From: Corinectria fuckeliana
Lineage: Eukaryota > Ascomycota > Sordariomycetes > Hypocreales > Nectriaceae
Assembly: GCA_019137255.1 (NCBI GenBank)
Contig: WPDH01000238.1
Span: forward strand, 62,001-126,000
Reading direction: 5' to 3'
DNA: 64,000 bases
Shown in pieces: positions 10,660 to 20,592 of this stretch; the first letter of the stretch is position 1, and each line of letters opens with the position of its first letter. The notes under the pieces are model-generated. The model had not been told where the DNA came from, searched no databases, and was given only the letters and a program-made list of their open reading frames with translations. The translations under genes were made by a program, and so were the position numbers.

Positions 10660-12620
10660 TTACAGCTCCACCAGCCTCACCACCAACTTCTCCTTCGGAC
10701 GGAGCGTAAACGTCGGGCGCGCCACCTCCAGGGGCCCGCCGTCGCCCGCGGGCTCGATGCGGAACCGGCGCGCCAGCTCCGCCAGCACGGCCTTCATCTC
10801 CATCATGGACAGCTGCTTGCCGATGCACATGCGCGGCCCGTTGTGGAACGTCTCGAAGGCGAAGGGGCTCGCCGCCGCGCCCGCCAGCGCGTCCCACCGG
10901 TCCGGGTCGAAGTCGGCCGCCGTGGGGCCCCAGACGGCCGGGCTCAGGTTCACGACGGCCGGCGAGAGCTGCAGCACCGTGCCCTTGGGGATGGCCACGC
11001 CGGCGATGTCGATGTCGCAGGTGGCTTGGCGGGGGGCCATGGCCACTGGTGATCCTTTGTTAGCTGGCTTTTGTTTTTGATGGAGGGGGGGGGGTTCTCA
11101 CCTGCGCAGTAGCATCTCAGAACCTCGCGCACAACGTTGTGCAAAAATGGAAGCTTCTCAAGATCGTTGTAGCTAGGCTTGGCAACGGTGCTGTACATGT
11201 TCTCAATCTCGTTTCGCAGACGCTGCTGGAGTTGAGGTCGACACGACAGCTCGTGGACTGCCCAGATGATAGAACAGGCCGTAGTATCGTGTCCTGTCAA
11301 GTAAAACCGTCAGCAGCTGCACAAACGATCATCACCGCCATGATTGCAATAGCGTCTTACCGAGGATCAAGAGGTTCACAGCCTGTCATTAAAGCATTAG
11401 CACATGCGTCTGAAAGCGCCACAGCCGGCATGGGAGCAACGTACATATTCCACAATTTGCTTCTGGCCCCACGATGGGTCCGAGTGCTCGACGAGGCACT
11501 GCAAAGCATCTGGGGGGTGGCCGTCGTTTGCTTTGCCGCTCTTCAACGCCTCGACTCTCGACATGACATGGCCTCGGATGAACTCGCGGGCTGTCTCGCA
11601 GTAGTGTGCAAACTCTCGGTTTTCCCGAGTCGGGAGGAACTTCCTTATCGGCACGATCGAGTTGATGTAGTTGACAATGTGGCCGGTGGTCGATGGCTGC
11701 ATGGTCTTCGAGAAGCACTCGAACAGGGGCGAGTGGTCGGATTCGAGGTGGTTCAAGTCTTGGCCGAAGGTTTCGATGCCAATCACATCGAGGACCGTCT
11801 TCCAGATGCGGGTTTCGACTAGAAAGGGAGAAGTCAGTGTAGCCTACAAAGAAGGATTGGGAGGTTGGCTACGACTCACTCTCGACATGCCCGGATTCGT
11901 TCCTCTTCAAGCTCAAAACGTCGGCTAGCTGCGTTGCCTTGGCCTGAACATCGGGAAACAAGCTTCTAAGGCGGGGAACAGAAAAAGGTCCTACATGATC
12001 AGATCAGCCAGTGTTCGTTGCCTCTGCCACCACCGAGACCTACTCATCATGGCTGCCCGCCGCATTTTGTGAAGCGGCCCTTCCATAAAAGGCAGTCCAT
12101 CTCCGACAATCTCGTGCGCAAAGTCCCGTGCGAAGCTGGGCTTGACAAAACACATGCTCTTGGTCTGCAAGACTTCTTTGTACGCCCCGATGCCGTTGAC
12201 AAAGAGCGTCTCGGCGTTGGCAAACCCGAGATAGCGAACGAAGGGGGCCTCGGGCCACTCGCGGGACCAATCCAGGAACAGCTCAGGGATCCAAGAAACC
12301 TGGAGGAACTTGGGCGTCTGGCCAAGCAAGAAGGTGTTGTCCTGACTCACGGTCAGTCAAGGCGGGACGAGAGGGTCTGTGTTGAGAACACACACCTTCG
12401 GCCCAGGGAGATGTCTCAGGGGAGCGACGTGGAAGGGATAGACAAGGACGTTGTAGGCCACAATGGTAAACAGGAGCGAAAGGACGAATGCGATGCAACC
12501 AAAGAGGGTTTCGATGGTGAAGTGCGCCAGCAAGTTGGACAGCGTCGTTGTGAAGCCCGGAATCGAGCCCGGGCCCGGCAGCTTGGTAACCATAAAAGCC
12601 ATGATTGGCCGGAGCTGCAA
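10660..12620 (-). CDS. Cytochrome P450 monooxygenase, seven exons
   Basis: Exons: 12396-12620, 12044-12341, 11880-11990, 11445-11818, 11361-11382 (only 22 nt), 11102-11293 and 10660-11045, giving 535 residues. All six introns are 53-67 bp with GT-AG ends, and every junction restores a recognisable P450 stretch. Residues about 30-60 form the ER membrane anchor, followed by the proline-rich hinge LRHLPGPK. Later come the C-helix region (FMEGPLHKMRRAAMMRPFSVPRLRSLFP), the I-helix oxygen-binding motif GHDTTA, whose Gly codon is split by the intron after the micro-exon, the K-helix ExxR (EVLR), and the haem loop FHNGPRMCIG with the iron-ligand Cys at about residue 481. The sequence motifs are complete, so it is likely active. 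It is an E-class microsomal P450; the CYP family and substrate cannot be named from sequence alone. Neighbours are an MFS exporter and an esterase. Confidence 0.9.
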
Positions 12621-14541
12621 GCAAGAGCTGATTCAAGGCCGCGGCAGGCGACAGGATCGTGACGAACAGCAAGGGGAGTTCTGGTTGGGTACAGCTAGCC
12701 AAGAAAGCGCGAGTTCTGTGTGTTCTGTGTGGAGGAAAAGGGGCAGACGATGCAGGTGATATAGGCTGTTAGGGCTTTGACAGGTGAACAATTTCCGAAC
12801 TGCCCAGGTGGCCGCCAGCTGGCAGAACAAGAAAACAGGACAGGCTCAAGCTAGCTACGCGTTGCCAGCTGCCGCTCACCTGTTGACGGCTGGCGGATAC
12901 GTTCGGGTCATTACTTAAGGGCCCTGAGAACACTGCCCAGAGGACTCGGGTTCGGTACCAGTGGTGCGTCTGCATCTGACCCTACATAACTATTGAGGTG
13001 TCTAGGTAGGTAGGTAGTTGGCCTACAGGATGTTCCCCATGTGGCTATGCAGGAATCTACGTTGGTGCGTGTCTGCGTTGCTCTCGATCCTTACTCTCAG
13101 CCGTGTGTTGTTGCATCATTGTGCCACGACGGACCAATTGACAGCAACAGCACCCAGCGAGGAGGCCCCAGAGATATGCCCAAGATAGACCCGGCGCTGT
13201 GCCAAAGTTCCCGTGTTGATCCTCGTGGCGTTGCGTTGCCGAAAGCAGTCAGACGCTGCGCTGAAGGCCCCCCCGTTGTACATAGGGCTGAGCGTCGATC
13301 CGCAGCCAAAGACTTGTCCCCTCTCTGGATTCGCCGCCAAGAGCTTGCTGACGACCAAGCGCGTACCAGGGAACCGATCCCTCCACTTGAGCCTGGCTGG
13401 TTTGATTGGCGGTTGCCTAGTCTCAGCGGCCAGGATGCCCCGATTCCTCGCGCCGAGATGGGCGTAGATCTCCCTCGTCACGAGCCGAGACGCCACAATC
13501 TATGGCGGCCATTCTTAAAATATGTCACATCCTTCCATCTAGACTCAATCAAAAGACCGAGTCTCCTTGTGCGACGCCGCTTGTGGCTTTGTTTCGTTGC
13601 AACCTGGACTAAGCCTCGCTGCAGAGGGACGATCATGCTACGAGACCCCAAGACAAGACCGCCGAGCCAACTATACTGTTAACAGAGTTCATCTATCACG
13701 AAAACAACGCCCTGTGGCTGCGACAGCTTGAATACCCAAAGGCAAGGTAGCCCACCGTGTGGAAATAGGCATCTTCGAGCACAACTCCAGCAGCCATCCC
13801 ATCCGCCCAATAGCAGCGACCAGGGGATTCCACAGCCACCGTCGACCGTCAGCTTGTATTCTCCATTCGCCTGCATGCCTTTTACATCCTTCTATAATCC
13901 GCTGGTCCGTGAATCCCTCGATCCTCCCCCTCGTCAAGTCTATTCTCAGGCTCGAATCGGGCATGTTCCCTGCCAGAACGCCGATTAAGGAAATGTCCGA
14001 AGTCCCCAGAGTAAGCACGACGACGGCCCTCCACACACACACCATCCCAATCGCACCAATGTTTCTTCCTTCATAGCACATCATAGTCTATCTCGTTACT
14101 GCAAACTATTCCTGCTGCTCTCCGCGTCCAATCCGGTAGGTGTGTAGGATGAGCGATGTGTGGTAGCTGCAACCGCAGAGAACAACTGCGCCTATTTGCA
14201 GACATTCGGCCGAGCCCAACCGCCAGCGCAGCAGAACCGACATGGCCTTCGGGCAAGTAAATCAAAACTCCTTACACCCCTTTAGAAGACAAGGGTTAAG
14301 GTATCAGCCAGGGCTGGCAGTGATCCTCGCTGTAAGCTGATACGAGCTGACGCTCCTTGCTCGTTGCTGACCATGCGCCGTCAGATATTGCGGATATTAG
14401 CCATGGCTAAACAACCAGATGCGCAACGACGATGTGTTCTTTGGCGCGTATATCAAGCTCTCAGGCATCCAGATGTAGACATATCCGGCGTAAGCCATCT
14501 CCTGGAAGAAGTTCGCGACGACTCGCATTTCCCAAGGCAAG
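12621..14541. other. 1.9-kb divergent intergenic region between P450 and MFS exporter
   Basis: This is the shared upstream region of the P450 (leftward) and MFS exporter (rightward). It contains an AGGT tract at 13003-13017. Open frames of up to 213 codons on + (13041-13682) and 126 codons on - (13116-13496) overlap each other and resemble no family, so they are left uncalled. Confidence 0.5.
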
Positions 14542-16389
14542 ATGGCGGACCAGCAAGATATCGGAACACCCACCACGAAGCTCTCCATCTCACAGAGCGA
14601 GAAGGAAGGCGAACAGCAGCAAGTCGAAGAAGACCCTCACCCGCGCGCCCATTTCCCTGCCTGGAAGTGGAAGGGCACGGTGGCGCTCATCTTCCTAGCC
14701 TGCGTCCTCAACGGTAGGTAAACATTCCCAAAACAACCCCCTTTTCTCCCAAAGCCACGTAACGCCCTCGCAACTCACAGCTGGGCTTTCTCTCAGGCTA
14801 CGACATTAGCAATGTCGCCAACATCCAGCCCCGGCTGTACGAGGCCTTCGGGCACATCGACCTCCTCCCCTGGATCGGCCTCTCGTACGCGCTGGCCAAC
14901 TTCTGCGTCGTGACGCTCGCCCGCAAGCTCACGTTCGTCTTCGACATGCGCCACATCTTCATCGCGAACCTGTTCATCTTCATCGCCGGGTCCGCCGTCG
15001 CCGGCGCTGCCCAGTCCATGGCCATGCTGATTGTCGGCCGCATCGTCATGGGCGTCGGGGGTTCCATTGTCCAGCAGACGTGAGTGGTGAAAGAAGCCCC
15101 GCGAAGAGGCAATGTCGGAGACGGCATTTGCGTGGAGACTGACGTGCAACAGTGCCTTCTCATACTTTGCCGTTCTCGCGACGCCGGCTGAGATGACGGG
15201 CCTGTACGGCATCACGGGCGGCGTCTGGGCCGTCGGCCTCGTCACCGGAGGCCCCATCGGCAGCGCCTTTGCAGAGAACTCGACGACGACGTGGCGATGG
15301 GCCTTCTACATCAACCTCCCCTTCATCGGCCTCGCCACCGTCCTCGCCTTCGTCTGCCTCCCGAGCCACTCTCTGACGCCAGCGATCCCGCTCTCGCGCC
15401 GCATACTCAAGATCGACCCCGTCGGCATCTTCCTGCACATGGCCTCGGGCGTGCTCTTCGCCATCGCCGTCACCTTCTCCGGCTCCGTGTGGGCCTGGGG
15501 CTCCGGCCCGTCCATCGCCACGTGGGTTGTGTTCGGGGTCGCTTTCGTCTCCTGGGCCGTGCAGCAGTACTTTTGCATCTTCACCGCGGTGGAGGAGAGG
15601 GCGTTCCCCGTCCACCTCCTCTCGCGGCGCCATCTCTTGCCGCTGTGGATAGCGTCGGCGTGTGCAAGCGCCTCGTATGCCGTCACGCTGTACTACACGC
15701 CCCTGTTTTTCGCCTTCGCCCGGGGCGTCGATGCGCTGGGGCAGACGGTTCGCCTGCTGCCGTTTATCCTGCTCTTCATCTTGTTCGTCTCGCTCACTGG
15801 TCGCTTGCTGCCCAAGATTGGCCGGTACAGTACCATCTACATCGTGGGGGGTAGCATTAGCCTGGCCGCCGGGGCTACCATGGCCAACATCATGGATGCC
15901 GACGTGCCTCAGTCTCAGCTTCTAGCTCTCGAAGCTCTTATCGGCATAGGCACGGGCATGACCTTCCAGCACGGCATCGCCATCTCCAACGTCATCAACA
16001 CGGACCCACGGGACCGCGTCGACAGCCTCACCATCTGCAACATGTCCCAGATGGCCGGCATCTCCCTCATCCTCGCCGTCGCCGGGTCCGTCTTCCAAAA
16101 CGTCGGCCACACACTCCTCGTCGACGCCCTGGGCGAGGACGCTCATCGCTATTCCGACCACGACATTCGCGAGGCGCTGGCCGGTGTGTCGTCCAAGATA
16201 TGGCAGTCGGAGAGTCCAAGGGTGCTGCGCAGTGGCATCGAGGCCGTGTCCAAGGTCGTCGCCAGGGAGTTTTACATCGTCGTCGCGTTCGGCTCGCTGT
16301 GCTTGGTTTGCGGATTGCTGATGGGGTGGAATAAACTGGATTTCGGGGCCGGGTCGGAGACAAAGGAGAACAAAGAAGCAGTAGTCTAG
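14542..16389 (+). CDS. MFS multidrug / siderophore-type transporter (14-span, DHA2-like)
   Basis: Exons 14542-14713, 14797-15079 and 15153-16389 give 563 residues. Junctions are VLNG-YDISN and IVQQT-AFSYF; introns are 83 and 73 bp with GT-AG ends. After a charged 45-residue N-terminus the first helix is KGTVALIFLACVLNGYDISNVANIQPRLYEAF. Typical 14-helix MFS stretches follow: LIVGRIVMGVGGSIVQQTAF, the gate helix GLYGITGGVWAVGLVTGGPIGSAFAE and TTWRWAFYINLPFIG (the motif C region of drug:H+ antiporters of the DHA2 group). The long final loop before the last helix is also usual. The protein should sit in the plasma or vacuolar membrane and export small molecules by proton antiport. Head-to-head placement with a P450 suggests export of a modified metabolite or xenobiotic, which is an inference from context. 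Confidence 0.87.
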
Positions 16390-16615
16390 CGCTCACATAA
16401 CCTCGAGCGAGAACTAGCAGTTGAGATTCAGTGAGTGAACACCGTTCGGTATTCCCCCCCTTGGGAATGTTCACGACTACATTATGACCCTGGCCAGACT
16501 CCCGTGAACCGCCCGGCCCAGCTAAGAGTGTTCTGCCTCCATGGTATTTAAAGCACAATGCCCTGAACCAACGCCGACGCCTCCCAAACCACTGCAGCTG
16601 ATAGAATCACCGCTT

Positions 16616-17518
16616 TCACTTCTTCGACTGCTCCAGCCAGTCGACGATCTTATCCACAGCCACCTCCGCCTCGGGGATGGGAAGCAGCGGCCACACATGC
16701 ATCATGCCCTCGCCAAGCACCAGCTCGACCTGCGAGCCCCGTTCCCTGGCCAGCTCCACCATCTTCTTGGTGTCCGGCATCAGCAGGTCCACGCCGCCCG
16801 CGAAGACCAGCATCGGCGGCAAGGCCAGGTCGCCATAGATGGGGCTCACCCGCGGGGTCTTGGTGTCGACGCCCGGGCAGATGAGGCGCGTGACCTCGGC
16901 GATGCCGGGGACGTCGAGCCACGGGTCCCCGGGCGCCATGGCGTGCATGTCCGGGTTGGCCAGGCTGGAGTCGGTGCAGGGCGTGATGGGCACGAGCCGC
17001 GAGGCCGTGGGCACGCCGGCCAGCCGGGCCTGCTGCGTCATGACGAGCGACATGGTGCCGCCGGCCGAGTCGCCCATGACCCAGAACGGCGTCGGGTCCG
17101 GGTCGGCCGCGAGCTCGTCGTACAGCGGCTGCACGCGGTCGTACATGTCCAGGACGGGCGTCTCGGGGCCCAGCGGGTAGATGGGCACGGTGACGACGGC
17201 CTGGAGGCGCTCGGCCAGGCGGGCGACGAAGGCCCAGTGCCGCGGCACGATCTCGAAGACGAAGCCGCCGCCGTGCAGGTACATGATGCGGGCCTGGTTG
17301 GGCGTCTCGGACTTGGGCGCCACCGTGTACACGGTGAAGCCCTCGTCGCGCCTCGTCTCCTCGATGATGAACTGCCGGTGGAGGTGCTCGGGGGGCTCGT
17401 GGTTGGCCGTCTTGCGGTCTCGGGCGATCCGCCTGTTGATGCCCTCTGCGGACTGCCATGTGCCCTTGCGCAGGAACCACACCGCCCAGGACACGATGTA
17501 GTTTTTGAGGCTAGGCAT
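16616..17518 (-). CDS. Alpha/beta-hydrolase of the hormone-sensitive lipase family
   Basis: A single exon encodes 300 residues, a normal length for this family. The oxyanion-hole motif HGGGF is at residues 82-86, the nucleophile elbow GDSAGG places the catalytic Ser at 151, and the acid and base are probably Asp244 (GGVDLLMPD) and His274 (GMMHVWPLLP). The triad is complete. There is a hydrophobic stretch near the N-terminus (NYIVSWAVWFL) but no clear signal peptide, so the enzyme is probably intracellular or loosely membrane-bound. Family members cleave esters of short acyl chains, and several fungal ones act on metabolites made by nearby gene clusters. It lies tail-to-tail with the MFS exporter, 226 bp away. 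Substrate is unknown. Confidence 0.88.
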   Translation of the reverse strand: MPSLKNYIVSWAVWFLRKGTWQSAEGINRRIARDRKTANHEPPEHLHRQFIIEETRRDEGFTVYTVAPKSETPNQARIMYLHGGGFVFEIVPRHWAFVARLAERLQAVVTVPIYPLGPETPVLDMYDRVQPLYDELAADPDPTPFWVMGDSAGGTMSLVMTQQARLAGVPTASRLVPITPCTDSSLANPDMHAMAPGDPWLDVPGIAEVTRLICPGVDTKTPRVSPIYGDLALPPMLVFAGGVDLLMPDTKKMVELARERGSQVELVLGEGMMHVWPLLPIPEAEVAVDKIVDWLEQSKK

Positions 17519-19601
17519 GGCTGGAAGGGGGGGGGGGTGACTTGCTGCACAACGATGCTTGTGAAGACAAGTAGTCTCAAGTGGCTATGACAGGCGGTAA
17601 TGGAGCATGCCGGGTTGTCAATAAAGCCTTATTCACGTATATCTGTCTTTGTGCGTTGACTGGGCTGAACCAGTGAGATAGATCGTGGCGCTGTGGTGGT
17701 TTGCCGAGGCCTCGGTGGGCGGGCTCGCGGTGGACACGGTTGCGGTGAGCCATCATGCTCGAGACAAGTCTGCTCCGGAAAATCCACCAAGAGAATAAGG
17801 ACAGAGGGATCAGAGAAATAGACGCATGACCTATGTCTAGCAGGCATGAAACTATTCATATCTCTTGGCACCGCTTAACTATGAATGTGTCCCCTTCACT
17901 GCTGCAATTGTCAAAATTTCATCCGAAGTGCAGGGTACGAGTGCAGGGCAGCTTACGGAGTACTGCATCACCACCTCGGCTAGTCAGCAGCCAACCAACA
18001 GCTAACGGGTGAACGGCCAACAGCAAGGGTAAAGGCAGAATACACCAATGTCGTGAGAAAAGCCGACCGATTGCCGATCCAGCCAAGTCTTCTCACGCAT
18101 CAGCGAGCCCCACGAGCCAACCTGAACTTCGCAGTGAGAGAAACCAACTTGCAAGAAGTTGTTGATCAACTCTCTCATCGGATTCGAGTCTCAAGGGCCA
18201 ACTACTGGGTGCGGGGAACTGACGCCCGCGTCCGTCTGAATTATCAGATCATGTTCTTCTCCAACGAACCGTCCCCCACCCGTCACAAGGCCTTTTGAGG
18301 AGCCACTCGGGGAGGACCACCCCGCAATGGCCTGGGTGGCCGTTTCGACCAACAGCTGTTAACCCTGAGGGGTAGTCTAGATTATTGGGGGCTGCCGCTT
18401 TTGGTAGATACGTATCGAGATCGAGAGGGACCGGGAACAGCCCGGCGATGACGGAGCCGGACGGTCATGCGCGGCTGGCGGGAGTACGAATATGACAGTG
18501 GGCCGCGGCATCATTAGACTATTTGTCACACTTGAGCAGTGATAGCCGGGGAACCACATGGTAGCAATGAGACACGATCCAGGAACCGGTAGATTATCCA
18601 AGGCACGGCACAGCTTGGATGTGCCGTCGATGGCCGAGCCTTGTTCGAGGTGGTGGGATGCAGCGGATGGACGGATGGCTGGCTGGCTGGCTACTGAACG
18701 AGAAGAGAGCCCGCGCTCCCGCAGTTCATCCATCCATTATTCCTCTGCGGGGGAGAGGAAGGGCGAACGATGCATGCAACCCAACCGCGATCCCCTCCAA
18801 TGCACCGTAGCATAGCACAGAGTTGCATGCCTATACTGGGCCACGCGCTCGGGATTCGGGATGGCCTTACCGTTGCAGCCATGACATGTGTGCCCCCGGG
18901 GTTGAGCCAAAGTCCTGGGATCCCAATCAGGTTCCGTCCCTTCGAGCGAGCGATGCCGAGACGGTCGTCCGATTTCGAAGCCCATCGCCAGCCGAAATCG
19001 CCCAATCACGGCGGCATTCGTTCCCTCCAGGGCAAGTTCCCCCGCAAACACCGGTTGAAGTGGTTAGATTGCGAGAAAGGTGGTGGTGCAAGTTGCAATA
19101 GCAGGACCGTGAAGGCTAAAGCGGCGTCCGTCCCCGGCTGACCAAACGACCTATCGCAACCCCGCCATTAGCACTGCGCGCCGCTGCGCCCCGGACTCCG
19201 GGTTTTACCGATCGCGGGTTCGCCGCCGCTTCTGCGCGAAAACCTTCGACGTCAGGACTCGGGACTAGCGGCGAGAGAGAGAGAGAAGAGACACAGGCCA
19301 AGCAAGGGCTAAGTGACGGATGCAGCAAACCGACCGCTCCACCAAATCCAGATACTGTACTGTACTAAACGCACTTCTACCTGACCTTCGGCTTCCAAGT
19401 TCCTTCATCCATTCCTCTCCCAAACCCCGCCATCTGCAATCAACACTGCCTAGACTCAACGATTCGGGCTGTGGACTGTGACTCTTTCTCGACAGTGGAC
19501 ACCGCCATCACCACGGGGCTGGATCCTGTCGACTCCGACTCCGACTCCGACGCCGACGCCGACGCCGTCGTTGGTCTCCTCTGCATCTGCATCTGCATCG
19601 G

Positions 19602-19640
<39 letters not shown>

Positions 19641-19771
19641 CCGGGGCTACGACTAGCGACTCGACTCGACTCGTCCCCTCGTGCTGGCATCACGACGCCC
19701 TTGACGCCTTCTCCTCCTCGATACCCACCCAGCCTTAACCTTTACCTCGGCCGACTCCCAATCCCTTCACT
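17519..19771. other. 2.25-kb intergenic region with low-complexity DNA
   Basis: No supported gene. The right third is repetitive: an AG-rich run near 19266-19292, GACTCC/GACGCC hexamer repeats near 19530-19567, and CATCTG and CACCCT repeats near 19580-19641. Open frames crossing these repeats are translations of simple sequence. A TGGC repeat lies near 18680-18695. Confidence 0.55.
19530..19641 (+). repeat. Hexamer minisatellite block
   Basis: Consecutive imperfect hexamers occur: GACTCC changing to GACGCC, then CATCTG units, then about six CACCCT units. The block ends about 130 bp upstream of the poly-Ala protein start. The CACCCT unit is not the fungal telomere repeat. Confidence 0.85.
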
Positions 19772-19908
19772 ATGCCTTCGCAACGCCCTTACTTCCTCTC
19801 CTCCTTCCTCGCCGCCTTCCGACCCCAAGGCCCCTCCATGTCCACCACGACGCATCAACACCAACAACCGAACAAGCACACCCGCGACACCGCCGCCACA
19901 TCCTCTGC

Positions 19909-19939
<31 letters not shown>

Positions 19940-20242
19940 TCCTCCACCCACACACAAACAGCCTCCAGCGTCGCCCTCCGCCCACCTCGCGGCACCGCCG
20001 CCGCATCGTCCGCAGCAGCAGCAGCATCATCATCCAGCCCCGGCACCGCCATCCCCATCCCCGGGTCCTCTCGCCGCCGCGGGAGCGACTCCAGCAGCGA
20101 GGGCTTCCGTGACGTGATCGGCGCCGAGAAGTGGTACATCGGCGGCCGCACCCCCGGCGGCGAGGAGAAGTTCTTTAAACTCGGCGTCGTCCGCCGCGTG
20201 CGAAGCAACGATGGCTTGAGCCTTGACCGCCTGAGTTTATAG
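19772..20242 (+). CDS. Small poly-Ala / Ser-rich protein with a conserved-looking C-terminus
   Basis: A single exon of 156 residues. Residues 20-100 are low complexity: a Thr/His/Gln stretch, a run of nine Ala encoded by a GCC repeat, and Ser/Ala repeats. Residues 108-156 have ordinary, dense composition: EGFRDVIGAEKWYIGGRTPGGEEKFFKLGVVRRVRSNDGLSLDRLSL. Such a tail at the very end of the protein suggests a short conserved functional motif behind a disordered N-terminus. There is no signal peptide or membrane segment. I cannot name the family with certainty. A downstream start is possible at the second Met (MSTTTHQ), but the first ATG follows a pyrimidine-rich leader and is preferred. Confidence 0.65.
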
Positions 20243-20592
20243 TCGCAGCTGGGCAATGGGAACGACGATGTAACGAGGGGGTTTTGAACGACTCGAGAAG
20301 GTTATCGGGTTTTCAGTGGTTGTGTGGTTGACAATCAGGTCGGAAACCCTCGATAGTACATAGAGAGCATCCGGGTCGCTCCCGAGAGGGTTTCGCGTGC
20401 TTTCGGTGGCTGGTACATGGGAGGGTACATACGGTTTTGGGACCGGATTCATCGGTACGGCGTTAGAGTGGGCGTTACAGTAGGGCACACACGAGTCTCT
20501 GGGATAGGAACTCTGAATGATAAAAAGGACTATCTTACGCACTGAGCAGCCTCGTCTACCGTAATCGCCGTACGCGCCATGTTACTGCATAA
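20243..20592. other. Convergent 3' flanks
   Basis: The 350 bp between the poly-Ala gene and ALG10 presumably holds their 3' untranslated regions. Nothing else is seen. Confidence 0.5.

Noticed and set aside
13041..13682. Plus-strand frame of 213 codons in the P450 to MFS interval.
   Set aside because: It overlaps a 126-codon minus frame, has no family resemblance and odd composition, and probably reflects GC-rich DNA with few stops.
16541..17590. Plus-strand frame of 349 codons over the esterase.
   Set aside because: It is an antisense shadow of the esterase, which has a complete HGGGF and GDSAGG triad on the minus strand.
19597..19641. Possible internal telomere repeat (CACCCT units).
   Set aside because: The unit differs from the fungal telomere CCCTAA and blends into neighbouring unrelated hexamers, so it is a minisatellite.
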